The position numbers were made by a program, and so were the translations under genes. From the NCBI GenBank assembly GCA_040437565.1, contig JBDOQK010000041.1:186001-250000 (forward strand): 64,000 nucleotides of DNA. Direction: 5' to 3'. Below are positions 47,578-59,400 of this stretch, in pieces. Below the pieces are notes generated by a model. The model ran no database searches. It worked only from the letters and a program-made list of their open reading frames with translations, and was not told where the DNA came from. Within the stretch, counting starts at the first letter, position 1. Each line of letters opens with the position of its first letter. Source of the DNA: Albugo candida. Taxonomy: Eukaryota; Oomycota; Peronosporomycetes; Albuginales.

Positions 47578-50500
47578 CTACATTACATGCAGAGCTCGCA
47601 AGATCTCACTAAATTGGTCCCTCATACGATCGGTACGAATGAGTTCATTCATGCCATCTGAGGACTTTGATACAGACATTTTTGTTCCGGCTACACCCGC
47701 TATTGCTTCCATAGCTGCACGGCAATTTGATAATGCATTTTTTCTGGTATCACTGATGCACATGATCCCAAACACACCTGCAGTCAAGCTATCAGCGAGC
47801 AAAAATACTGTTCCTGAATCACGTTCTGTATCAAAGTAAACACCTCTTGAGCGACAATGCTGGAAGAACGAGCTGCAAGATAGTGTCGCTACGCAGGGAT
47901 TACATACATACTCTATGAGCGCGTAAGTTCTTGTTGGAGTAGGTGGTAATACATTCGAGACAATCCCGGACAATCTTGCTTCTCGGATCATCAGATCGGT
48001 TGCTGATAATGATGAGGGTGGATCATTCTGGACTCCAACTAAAGGAATCTCTTGTGGAAGATGTAAGGAACCTGTCATGGAATTGTAGCTGCCTCCTCGA
48101 CTTAATAGTTGAAACAGCGCGAATGTAGCTGCTGTATTTGTCAGGAATGGTTGCAAACCGGTGGCATATAATGTCTTCTTTTGTGTTTGATCATCCAAAC
48201 AGACAACGAAATCGACACTGATGTAGCCACAGATACCGTCTTTGGCCAGCGCTTGTCCAATCGCCAAGGACGCGTCCTAAACCATGCATCTTGGTCAAAT
48301 AAAATTCACATCGACTGTATCACTTACCTTCAAAACCTCATGATCTATCAGCGTTTGTGGGAACGTGACGCCGAATGTACGCATTTTGGCTGCGGAAGCC
48401 TTATCAAGACCAAATTTTCTCACACGATCGTCAATTTTGGTGTCAGTCTCAAGTGAATGAATCTCATGGGTGGAGGATACACAAACTCGCCGAGAAGGTT
48501 CAATGAACAGATTGGCTCGAACATGTCCTTGTCTTTTTTTTGGGCTTAACTCGATTATGACGCCATATATCCGAATAGCCTGAAGAAAACTTTTCGAGGA
48601 TGGAAAAATCTCTGGATGAACGACGAAGATGAAGCTTGATATGTTATTTTGCATCTCTAGCACTAAATTGCGGATCAATTTAGCTTGTATTGGTGGCTGT
48701 AACCAGGATTCAAGCGTTTTGGTACGCAGACGTACTTCTTTGACCGATTGTAGTCGAGATATATCCATCAAAGCAATTCCTGTCCCGAATGGATCATAAT
48801 CCAATCGGAGGACCACAGAAAGTTGGTGCGGATGCGATGCAACCAGCTTTGCGAGAGAAAAAATCAGCTCATTCTCATCGTAGAGATCGATACAAGCAGG
48901 TAACGTGTTGACATTCGCCTTTCTAAAATATCGCTTGCTACCAGAATACGTGGTCGCCTGCAATGATTTTGTTGAATCTAAGCCGAGAATGGGAACTCCG
49001 AGGATCGTTGCTACCCTTTTGTCTTCCAATCCAGGAAATCCGGGTACCATGTAAGCATTTCTTCCTCTTATACATCGACTCAACCGGTTCAGCGTACGTG
49101 GTGAATACAAGACAACGCTTGAAAGCGAAAAATGAGATGGGAAACGAGATGCATTTTCAGGACAGATCAACTTAATACGTGCAGCAGCGTCCGATATTCC
49201 ACCGAGCTGCAACAGCTTCATGTAGTATTGTACGATGTCGTCTGTGAGCTCAAAAGGACAGATGTATATCAGCTCAACATTCTCGTCGATTACGGCGCAT
49301 AAACGCTGTAATTGAAGATTTTGCTGGATGGAGAATTGCTCCGTCTTCATTCGTTGCCGAGAATCAATGGAAATAGAAGGAATATGTATTATCGTTCTTC
49401 GTTGCATCCTTATTTTATCCCAGTTTGAGCAGAAAGATCGCATTGAATCGGTAAAGACCATTTCTTGATGTTCTCTTTTAGCTTCTATCTTCAATTTTGT
49501 GGCTTTATGCGCAGAAAAACGCCTCCAGTTTCGTTGAATGGCTGTCACTTTCCAATATTTGTACCTCATCACCAAAAACCTTTTTCTGTGCATTGCCATC
49601 CGTATGAACGATTGCAACGCGATTGTGGCTCTCTTAGTTCTTTCTGCTCCCTGAAATCGCTGTCCTGGCTTCGATAGCAACATTTTCACTTCATCTTCAT
49701 TTCGGATACATGAGATTAAGTCCTTCGTTGTCAAGGGCACGTTGTCAGCCTGCGCAAGTGTCAGAATCCTCTGCCCATTTATATAAGCAATCGGTATGAA
49801 GTAAAGTGACAAAATTCTTGCCAACGCTTCCAATACTACATCAACACTGCTCCAAATAGGATTGGCGATACGTTGGAAAGCCTCAAACTCGGGTCTTTTC
49901 CGATCGATAATTCCCTGATGTATGACGAAATCGTATGTTTTAGAGATCTCACCTACAAGGGATTTCTAAGCAAACGTGTCGTCAGACTCAAATTGCATGT
50001 TAGCAATTCCTTTGATTTCTAACCGTGACGTCGTTGAGAAATATTGGTGTGATCGCCTTGATAATTCCTATTTTTTTGGATGGATCCCTCCCTGGTGAGA
50101 ATCTACTGTCATCTTCTCTACAGCCGCCACCAGGGCTGAGTGAGATTTGATTTGCTAACAAAGCTCCATTGCGCTGTTTAGATTGTAGATCGTTCGTAAG
50201 TACTATTTTCTCTTGCGTTTGCATCTTTCTGCATGGGCTTTGGCTCGTAGGAGTCATAAAATCAAATTTGACTGACATCATATTGTGACTTATTGCAGTA
50301 GTATATGGTGTCGTTTTGATCGGTTCTTCCATGCGATTGTGCAAGTGAGCTGTTCGCTGCATCAATACTCTATCATTTACGCTTAGCGTATTGGATGCTT
50401 CGCCGATCTGATCCCTGGAAGCCGAGGAGAAATCGCCAGCCTCCCCTCTCTGAACAGTAGGAAGTGATCTCAGAGAAGCGTTATATCTCTTCTTGCTGGG

Positions 50501-51056
50501 TTTACTGGTCAGCAATCCTTGTGTCGGTCGTTTTGGAGATATCAGTTCAGAATGCTGCTTTGTGGGTAGGCACTTGTACTTTTCCTTCACAGAATGCAGC
50601 TGCTACATAACACATAGGATCAATTTCATTCAACCAATGCAAGATGAATGATACCTTTCGGATGAGGTCAACAGACAACTCTTGGAATGAAGACTTTCGT
50701 TCCAGCGACGAGTTTGCTGATGATGGGATTTGCCGAGGGGGAGATGCAACAAAAGGTAGCCCAGTTTGTGTTTTTCTACCGTAGTGTGCCACTCCTTTGT
50801 ATAGTAAATCGACTTTGGCTTGTATCTCTCGCTCCGCACGATCCAAGATATTTTGCAGCGTTTCTAGGTCTTTAGATGGGTTTACACTTACAATAGGGGC
50901 AGGATAGTCTTCGAATGGTGTTGCATCTGCTATGTATGTTTCAGTGGTCTGTTTTCTACCCGATATCTCTGCTCTTATTTCTCTCAATTCTTGTTGAGTT
51001 TGCAGCAAGATTCGCCCGATATCTTCCGTGTGGTGCTTTTGTTCCAAATGATCCAT
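47578..51056 (-). CDS. IQCH: IQ-motif protein H homologue (flagellar/ciliary)
   Basis: Four exons, 50655-51056, 50024-50602, 48328-49965 and 47578-48276, all multiples of three with phase-0 introns of 51-58 bp, give 1105 residues (human IQCH about 1030). The start at 51056 fits the family N-terminus: EDIGRILLQTQQELREIRAE followed by LQNILDRAEREIQAKVDLLY, like GSILVKVHEDLYELKQ in animals. An IQ-like calmodulin-binding stretch lies near residues 440-480 (ALQSFIRMAMHRKRF, AIQRNWRRFSAHK). The C-terminal half includes PGFPGLEDKRVATILGVPIL and FGTGIALMDI, then ALAKDGICGYISVDFVV, which look ATP-grasp-like. IQCH is known from sperm and ciliated lineages, so a role in the zoospore flagellum is inferred. 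It shares a 157-bp divergent promoter with the PH-SNARE gene. The partial copy at 52622-54993 is an assembly duplicate. Confidence 0.85.
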
Positions 51057-51213
51057 CCCGTCTAGAAGCGCCGAAGTGTAGTCACAACATGCAGCTATTC
51101 TTGGAACCACTCAAAACGATAGGTGGAAGCTTGGATAAGAACATCGAGTCAACAATCACCTCTGTATCGAGACTGGCCATTATAGAACAAGCAGCTCCCA
51201 CACAAATTGTAAT
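51057..51213. promoter_or_regulatory. Bidirectional promoter, IQCH / PH-SNARE
   Basis: 157 bp between two divergent ATGs (51056 minus, 51214 plus). It must hold both 5' flanks. No clear oomycete initiator string was found. Confidence 0.5.
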
Positions 51214-52407
51214 ATGCTTCCGGCTATCAACGAACAACACTTAGCGCGGTATACACCCACATCGTGTGAAGGGTATGTTACCAAGCGCGGTCATTTCCGC
51301 AAATCTTGGCGTGTTCGTTACTTAGTGATCTGCGGAGTGACCATGCAAGTATCATATTACGAAAGCAAAGACTCTTACAAAAACAGAAATGCTACTCCAA
51401 AAGGTTCTTTCATCCTTCAGAATGTTGAAAAGCACGAATACTGGATCAGTCGTATGGTCACTGGCAGCGTCAAAGAGAGACCGTTTGGTTTTAAGATGGT
51501 TGGGCATGCACCTAAGCAAGGTTATGTTGAATTAGACGTCTTTGTCGATTCCCTATCGAATATGGATCAGTGGCTTGACGTGATAAATAATGGTCTCAAG
51601 GCTAATAAACGTATGGCTAGGGAAGCTTTTATGGCAGGTGATGAGATTTTTGCCCTGCTCTGTCCTTGAAATCTTACAAGTTTGCTTCTTAGAAATGGAC
51701 ACGACGAAAGGCGTGCTTGGGTTCTCTTTTGCAGGAACGACATCGAAACAACAAGTCAAAGAGCTCAAATCTAGAAAATCCGATTACATCCACGAAGCAC
51801 TGCAGCAAATAGAAATGGCCAAAAGTGCTGGGAGTGCTGCATGCGATGAAATTGTTGCCCAAGGAGGTAAGCCACACTGCGATTTCGCTATTCCTGGTGC
51901 TTACCTGAGTAAACATAGAGCAACTGGGAAAAGTGGAACAGAATTTGAGCAACATAGAGAGCGATTTAAATCATTCGGAAAAGCTCATCAAAAGTATTCG
52001 ACATCCACTCCGTTATTTCTTTTCTAAAACTCATCATCATGAGAAGGACGCTATGTCGAAAAACAATACAAATCATCGTTCTCACCACCATCAGACAGGG
52101 ATTCTGCACATGAGAAAAAATGACGGAAAAATCGAGCACGTAGCGGAGGAGGTAAATGGATTGAATCTTTTATCTATAGTATCATAATTCACACATTGCT
52201 TAGATCTGTGTGCCAACGAACGATTTAGAGAAGCTTGCGATGGCTTTGAAAGAATTGGAGGTACAAGCACAGCTGATCAATTCGGAGGCAGTAAAAAGCA
52301 ATGATCAGATAACTCGCATCGAAGGCCAGCTTTCTGGAATCAATGATAGGATACAGTCACAAACCACTCAGGTTGTCGCATCTTCCGGAAAGAAAAATCT
52401 ATTTTAG
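51214..52407 (+). CDS. PH-domain plus SNAP25-type (Qb-Qc) SNARE protein
   Basis: Exons 51214-51637, 51693-51866, 51919-52151 and 52204-52407 close in frame (344 residues, introns 52-55 bp). Residues about 16-130 form a PH domain: CEGYVTKRGHFRKSWRVRYL, KGSFILQNV and the terminal tryptophan helix MDQWLDVINNGL. Two SNARE helices follow. The Qb-like helix is ALQQIEMAKSAGSAACDEIV then AQGEQLGKVEQNLSNIESDL; its QGEQL matches the zero-layer region of SNAP25. A C-terminal Qc-like helix is LEKLAMALKELEVQAQLINS then EAVKSNDQITRIEGQLSGIN. Between them is a His-rich linker (THHHEKD, HRSHHHQ) with no cysteine cluster for palmitoylation and no transmembrane segment. Inference: membrane contact is through the PH domain and the protein acts in vesicle fusion. 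An exact copy at 55151-56344 is an assembly duplicate. Confidence 0.8.
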
Positions 52408-52621
52408 AGCACTTTGTACACTTTTGAATTATATATAACATGAACGCCAGCCTCTTGAGCAGCAATATAATCATATTCATGTTATCTCGCATAAATGACG
52501 GTCGACACGCAGGAACAGGCTNNNNNNNNNNNNNNNNNNNNNNNNNNNNNNNNNNNNNNNNNNNNNNNNNNNNNNNNNNNNNNNNNNNNNNNNNNNNNNN
52601 NNNNNNNNNNNNNNNNNNNNN

Positions 52622-54993
52622 TTGTATTGGTGGCTGTAACCAGGATTCAAGCGTTTTGGTACGCAGACGTACTTCTTTGACCGATTGTAGTCGAGATATA
52701 TCCATCAAAGCAATTCCTGTCCCGAATGGATCATAATCCAATCGGAGGACCACAGAAAGTTGGTGCGGATGCGATGCAACCAGCTTTGCGAGAGAAAAAA
52801 TCAGCTCATTCTCATCGTAGAGATCGATACAAGCAGGTAACGTGTTGACATTCGCCTTTCTAAAATATCGCTTGCTACCAGAATACGTGGTCGCCTGCAA
52901 TGATTTTGTTGAATCTAAGCCGAGAATGGGAACTCCGAGGATCGTTGCTACCCTTTTGTCTTCCAATCCAGGAAATCCGGGTACCATGTAAGCATTTCTT
53001 CCTCTTATACATCGACTCAACCGGTTCAGCGTACGTGGTGAATACAAGACAACGCTTGAAAGCGAAAAATGAGATGGGAAACGAGATGCATTTTCAGGAC
53101 AGATCAACTTAATACGTGCAGCAGCGTCCGATATTCCACCGAGCTGCAACAGCTTCATGTAGTATTGTACGATGTCGTCTGTGAGCTCAAAAGGACAGAT
53201 GTATATCAGCTCAACATTCTCGTCGATTACGGCGCATAAACGCTGTAATTGAAGATTTTGCTGGATGGAGAATTGCTCCGTCTTCATTCGTTGCCGAGAA
53301 TCAATGGAAATAGAAGGAATATGTATTATCGTTCTTCGTTGCATCCTTATTTTATCCCAGTTTGAGCAGAAAGATCGCATTGAATCGGTAAAGACCATTT
53401 CTTGATGTTCTCTTTTAGCTTCTATCTTCAATTTTGTGGCTTTATGCGCAGAAAAACGCCTCCAGTTTCGTTGAATGGCTGTCACTTTCCAATATTTGTA
53501 CCTCATCACCAAAAACCTTTTTCTGTGCATTGCCATCCGTATGAACGATTGCAACGCGATTGTGGCTCTCTTAGTTCTTTCTGCTCCCTGAAATCGCTGT
53601 CCTGGCTTCGATAGCAACATTTTCACTTCATCTTCATTTCGGATACATGAGATTAAGTCCTTCGTTGTCAAGGGCACGTTGTCAGCCTGCGCAAGTGTCA
53701 GAATCCTCTGCCCATTTATATAAGCAATCGGTATGAAGTAAAGTGACAAAATTCTTGCCAACGCTTCCAATACTACATCAACACTGCTCCAAATAGGATT
53801 GGCGATACGTTGGAAAGCCTCAAACTCGGGTCTTTTCCGATCGATAATTCCCTGATGTATGACGAAATCGTATGTTTTAGAGATCTCACCTACAAGGGAT
53901 TTCTAAGCAAACGTGTCGTCAGACTCAAATTGCATGTTAGCAATTCCTTTGATTTCTAACCGTGACGTCGTTGAGAAATATTGGTGTGATCGCCTTGATA
54001 ATTCCTATTTTTTTGGATGGATCCCTCCCTGGTGAGAATCTACTGTCATCTTCTCTACAGCCGCCACCAGGGCTGAGTGAGATTTGATTTGCTAACAAAG
54101 CTCCATTGCGCTGTTTAGATTGTAGATCGTTCGTAAGTACTATTTTCTCTTGCGTTTGCATCTTTCTGCATGGGCTTTGGCTCGTAGGAGTCATAAAATC
54201 AAATTTGACTGACATCATATTGTGACTTATTGCAGTAGTATATGGTGTCGTTTTGATCGGTTCTTCCATGCGATTGTGCAAGTGAGCTGTTCGCTGCATC
54301 AATACTCTATCATTTACGCTTAGCGTATTGGATGCTTCGCCGATCTGATCCCTGGAAGCCGAGGAGAAATCGCCAGCCTCCCCTCTCTGAACAGTAGGAA
54401 GTGATCTCAGAGAAGCGTTATATCTCTTCTTGCTGGGTTTACTGGTCAGCAATCCTTGTGTCGGTCGTTTTGGAGATATCAGTTCAGAATGCTGCTTTGT
54501 GGGTAGGCACTTGTACTTTTCCTTCACAGAATGCAGCTGCTACATAACACATAGGATCAATTTCATTCAACCAATGCAAGATGAATGATACCTTTCGGAT
54601 GAGGTCAACAGACAACTCTTGGAATGAAGACTTTCGTTCCAGCGACGAGTTTGCTGATGATGGGATTTGCCGAGGGGGAGATGCAACAAAAGGTAGCCCA
54701 GTTTGTGTTTTTCTACCGTAGTGTGCCACTCCTTTGTATAGTAAATCGACTTTGGCTTGTATCTCTCGCTCCGCACGATCCAAGATATTTTGCAGCGTTT
54801 CTAGGTCTTTAGATGGGTTTACACTTACAATAGGGGCAGGATAGTCTTCGAATGGTGTTGCATCTGCTATGTATGTTTCAGTGGTCTGTTTTCTACCCGA
54901 TATCTCTGCTCTTATTTCTCTCAATTCTTGTTGAGTTTGCAGCAAGATTCGCCCGATATCTTCCGTGTGGTGCTTTTGTTCCAAATGATCCAT
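52622..54993 (-). other. Assembly duplicate of IQCH, truncated by the gap
   Basis: Identical to the corresponding part of the 47578-51056 gene: exons 54592-54993, 53961-54539 and the 5' part of exon 3 from 53902, ending at the gap. It should not be counted as a second gene. Confidence 0.9.
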
Positions 54994-55150
54994 CCCGTCT
55001 AGAAGCGCCGAAGTGTAGTCACAACATGCAGCTATTCTTGGAACCACTCAAAACGATAGGTGGAAGCTTGGATAAGAACATCGAGTCAACAATCACCTCT
55101 GTATCGAGACTGGCCATTATAGAACAAGCAGCTCCCACACAAATTGTAAT

Positions 55151-56344
55151 ATGCTTCCGGCTATCAACGAACAACACTTAGCGCGGTATACACCCACATC
55201 GTGTGAAGGGTATGTTACCAAGCGCGGTCATTTCCGCAAATCTTGGCGTGTTCGTTACTTAGTGATCTGCGGAGTGACCATGCAAGTATCATATTACGAA
55301 AGCAAAGACTCTTACAAAAACAGAAATGCTACTCCAAAAGGTTCTTTCATCCTTCAGAATGTTGAAAAGCACGAATACTGGATCAGTCGTATGGTCACTG
55401 GCAGCGTCAAAGAGAGACCGTTTGGTTTTAAGATGGTTGGGCATGCACCTAAGCAAGGTTATGTTGAATTAGACGTCTTTGTCGATTCCCTATCGAATAT
55501 GGATCAGTGGCTTGACGTGATAAATAATGGTCTCAAGGCTAATAAACGTATGGCTAGGGAAGCTTTTATGGCAGGTGATGAGATTTTTGCCCTGCTCTGT
55601 CCTTGAAATCTTACAAGTTTGCTTCTTAGAAATGGACACGACGAAAGGCGTGCTTGGGTTCTCTTTTGCAGGAACGACATCGAAACAACAAGTCAAAGAG
55701 CTCAAATCTAGAAAATCCGATTACATCCACGAAGCACTGCAGCAAATAGAAATGGCCAAAAGTGCTGGGAGTGCTGCATGCGATGAAATTGTTGCCCAAG
55801 GAGGTAAGCCACACTGCGATTTCGCTATTCCTGGTGCTTACCTGAGTAAACATAGAGCAACTGGGAAAAGTGGAACAGAATTTGAGCAACATAGAGAGCG
55901 ATTTAAATCATTCGGAAAAGCTCATCAAAAGTATTCGACATCCACTCCGTTATTTCTTTTCTAAAACTCATCATCATGAGAAGGACGCTATGTCGAAAAA
56001 CAATACAAATCATCGTTCTCACCACCATCAGACAGGGATTCTGCACATGAGAAAAAATGACGGAAAAATCGAGCACGTAGCGGAGGAGGTAAATGGATTG
56101 AATCTTTTATCTATAGTATCATAATTCACACATTGCTTAGATCTGTGTGCCAACGAACGATTTAGAGAAGCTTGCGATGGCTTTGAAAGAATTGGAGGTA
56201 CAAGCACAGCTGATCAATTCGGAGGCAGTAAAAAGCAATGATCAGATAACTCGCATCGAAGGCCAGCTTTCTGGAATCAATGATAGGATACAGTCACAAA
56301 CCACTCAGGTTGTCGCATCTTCCGGAAAGAAAAATCTATTTTAG
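55151..56344 (+). other. Assembly duplicate of the PH-SNARE gene
   Basis: Identical copy with exons 55151-55574, 55630-55803, 55856-56088 and 56141-56344. In the true locus this copy, rather than the first, is directly joined to CCDC180 downstream. Confidence 0.9.
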
Positions 56345-56431
56345 AGCACTTTGTACACTTTTGAATTATATATAACATGAACGCCAGCCTCTTGAGCAGC
56401 AATATAATCATATTCATGTTATCTCGCATAA

Positions 56432-59400
56432 ATGACGGTCGACACGCAGGAACAGGCTTTGTCTGAGCAATCCACTAGAAATGTTGAGGATCTCAAGCAG
56501 TTTTACCACGAATCACCCGCTGTACAAACGGGTTCCATTCTTAGAAACGGCGCAAAATACAGCTTCGAGCGGCGGCGAATTCAGCATACAGAAGCACAAG
56601 AGACCTATAATGAGGCGGTGCGACTGAGTAACCATGACTTCGAGGAATTAATCATCAGCGAATGCACTAAGTCAAAAGACAAGCTAGAAGGCTTTGACGA
56701 AAGGCTTTCTGCTGAATTCTTAGCGTTCGAAGATACATCATTTATATTCAGCGCGAATTATGAGGATGTACTGAGTGCATGGGCTGAATGCGAGGCAACT
56801 TATCAAAAGCGATCAAACGAGATTGAGAACTTGTCAACCATTTTAGAAAGCACGGAACATCGACGTTCACGTGTAGTTAGCAAAGAATTACAAAGATACA
56901 CTGAGATTTTGCTGGAAATCGAATATGTCTTACCCTCAGCGATAGAGCGTATCGTCGAAAAAGAAGCATACAAATCAAACGTTGTAGTGCTAAGAAACCT
57001 ACAGCAATATACATCTTTGATCGAGAAACTACTATCCGCAAATGTGGACGCACTTCGGAATGCACGTGTGCTTTGGGAGGGTGGTCGACGACGCTGGAGA
57101 CAGTCTTACCACAATAGACAAATTGATCAGCTCAAGACTTCTTTGATGTCTTCAGATTTCTTATTCTCGAGGGAGATGCAGCAGACATTAGAAATTTGGC
57201 GTGCGGACGTAGAAATCATACATTCCGATAACAGATTACGTGTATTATCGGAAATGCAAAACGTTGGCGCATATCTTACGGTAGACAAGATACAGGCAGT
57301 AAGGACACAGATGGCTTCGTTTGACGTTGATGAAAATGGACTTAATGAACGCTGCTTCAAATCTATTCGACTGATACAAGATCAACAAAAACGAGCTCTA
57401 CGTAAGCATTGTGAAAACACACGACAAGCTCTACACCAATGCACGGGTATCTTCCATTCCACTGAGCTATCAAAATGCAAACAAAGGCTTGAGGTGTATT
57501 TACAAGATAAAACGTTTGCAGAATTCTTTCAAATGGCTGGTGATTTGAGGTTGGTACTAGATACTGTATCAAACTCGCTTGAAGATTCGAAAGTCATTTC
57601 TCATGCAGAACTTTTGCGTCTAACTGATCTACTTGATGTCATCGCGAATGCCTTGACAAGCTTGATACTCGAAAAAGACCATGAGAATATTTTACAATCA
57701 GTCAAGTGCTTGCTGGAGACACTACGAGAAAATGAAGGAAATGACTTGATGGAAGATCTACTCACACTTGGGACTCATCTCGATAGTTTGCAAAAGCTGC
57801 CGGACTTGCATATTTCCAGTAGTCGAGAATTGAGCCAAATACAAAACGATCTTAATTTTGCCTTAGGCTCAAACAAAGTGGAAGAAACGGACAATAAGCT
57901 TCTCGCAGCTACTCTGAAGAATACTCCAATCCACGAGAACGCTACTATGGATCCGAAGATAATCTACGACATTCGACGCCGCTTGAGCATCTTTGTTTAT
58001 TCCTCTGGTCTTGAAGAGGAATTTCATAAGCTACTCCTGTACATTCGGCATCAATTGTTACAGCAGCAAAGAGCTTTAGAATTATCGAATGACGCAATAC
58101 TTCCATACGAGACGTCTATACTCTCAACATCTGAGGAGGACGGCAAAGCCATACAAACGTTTATTGTAGCCACGCAAACGAAGAACAAAGCGATACAGAT
58201 TGGATTAGAACGGTACATCTGCTTCATCCACGATATTGCTGCTTCAAAGGAGGCGATGCAAGAGGATATCGAGTGGGTAAGTTCTTCGGTGGCGAGCTTA
58301 TTACGGTCAACAATGGAAGGCAATGCTCGAGACTTGCAGATTTTGGAGAACAATTTCAATAAAGCAAGCCTATTACTACGCCATGCACCGGATGCATGCA
58401 GTCTTGATCGTGAACTTAAGGAAGTCACAGATATAAACACTCACTTCGAGGATGCATATCGCTCATACGATTTTCACATCAAATGTGTAGCACCAATCCA
58501 GTACCAAGCATCTCAAGCGATATTACACAGATATCTACAATTTCTGGTGAAGCACATTAGGCTTGTCGTGGAAGCTGGACTCGAAGTTGAGAACATTGAA
58601 ATCTCTGCGAGCAGATCCAGTTTAGAGAAATTGTTTCTACCGAGTGAGATCGAAGAGATGGTGGCCCGAATCCAAATCTCTTCGTCAAGCGAAGCAGATG
58701 CTACTGAGGCAAATTCTAGTCAAAGTGACTTGATTAATAGAAGAAGCCAAGACGATGCCGAGAAGACCAACTTCAAACAGTACCTCCATCGACTACGAAA
58801 TTTCCGAGATCTAGATCGGACTAATGCAATGAGTGATTTGCTTCGAGCACTTTTATTTGAATCTGGCACCGATCAAGTGCCAAGTGAACGTTTGCAGCAT
58901 TTCGATGGAAATACAATCATTACGGAAGATATAGCATCAGAAGTCCGTAGCGAAAGTGCTGGCGATGAAAGTAATGAATGTGTCATATTTTTCAAACGAA
59001 ACTTGGACTTTCGACTCCCCAAAAAGCTATTGCCGGATGGTGTTGTTCTGTCAATGCTAGAAAAGTATTGTGAAGATATATCTATACAACTGGATGACTT
59101 CTCGAACAACGTTTTCCAGTCAATTGAATTGGCAGAGTTAGAAAGAGCGAACGAATGCAAAATTCTTTTAGATGCAATGCTGAATGAAAACTGCAGGCGG
59201 AAGGCAAAGGCAGAGACTGAAATGTATCAAACTCGCATAGCCGAACTCGCAAAACATCAAGATCATTTTGAAAATTTTATGTCGAGGATCAGTAAGAAGC
59301 TTGGAGAATTACAGAAAAGCTTCTTAGCAACTTCTCACGAGATACATGACCAATTTGAAAAGTATCGAGTTCTACAGCTCAGCTTACAGACGTGCTTACC

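Larger units (their letters stand above)
48685..56458. repeat. Scaffold gap with exact 3837-bp duplicated flanks
   Basis: 100 N at 52522-52621. 48685-52521 equals 52622-56458 (offset 3937). The duplicate block carries the 5' two thirds of IQCH and the whole PH-SNARE gene. The true locus is expected to have one copy of each. Confidence 0.93.

Noticed and set aside
52622-56344. Apparent tandem duplication of the IQCH and PH-SNARE genes
   Set aside because: Identity is complete over 3837 bp including introns and intergenic DNA, and the repeats abut the N gap. An unmerged contig overlap is the simpler explanation.
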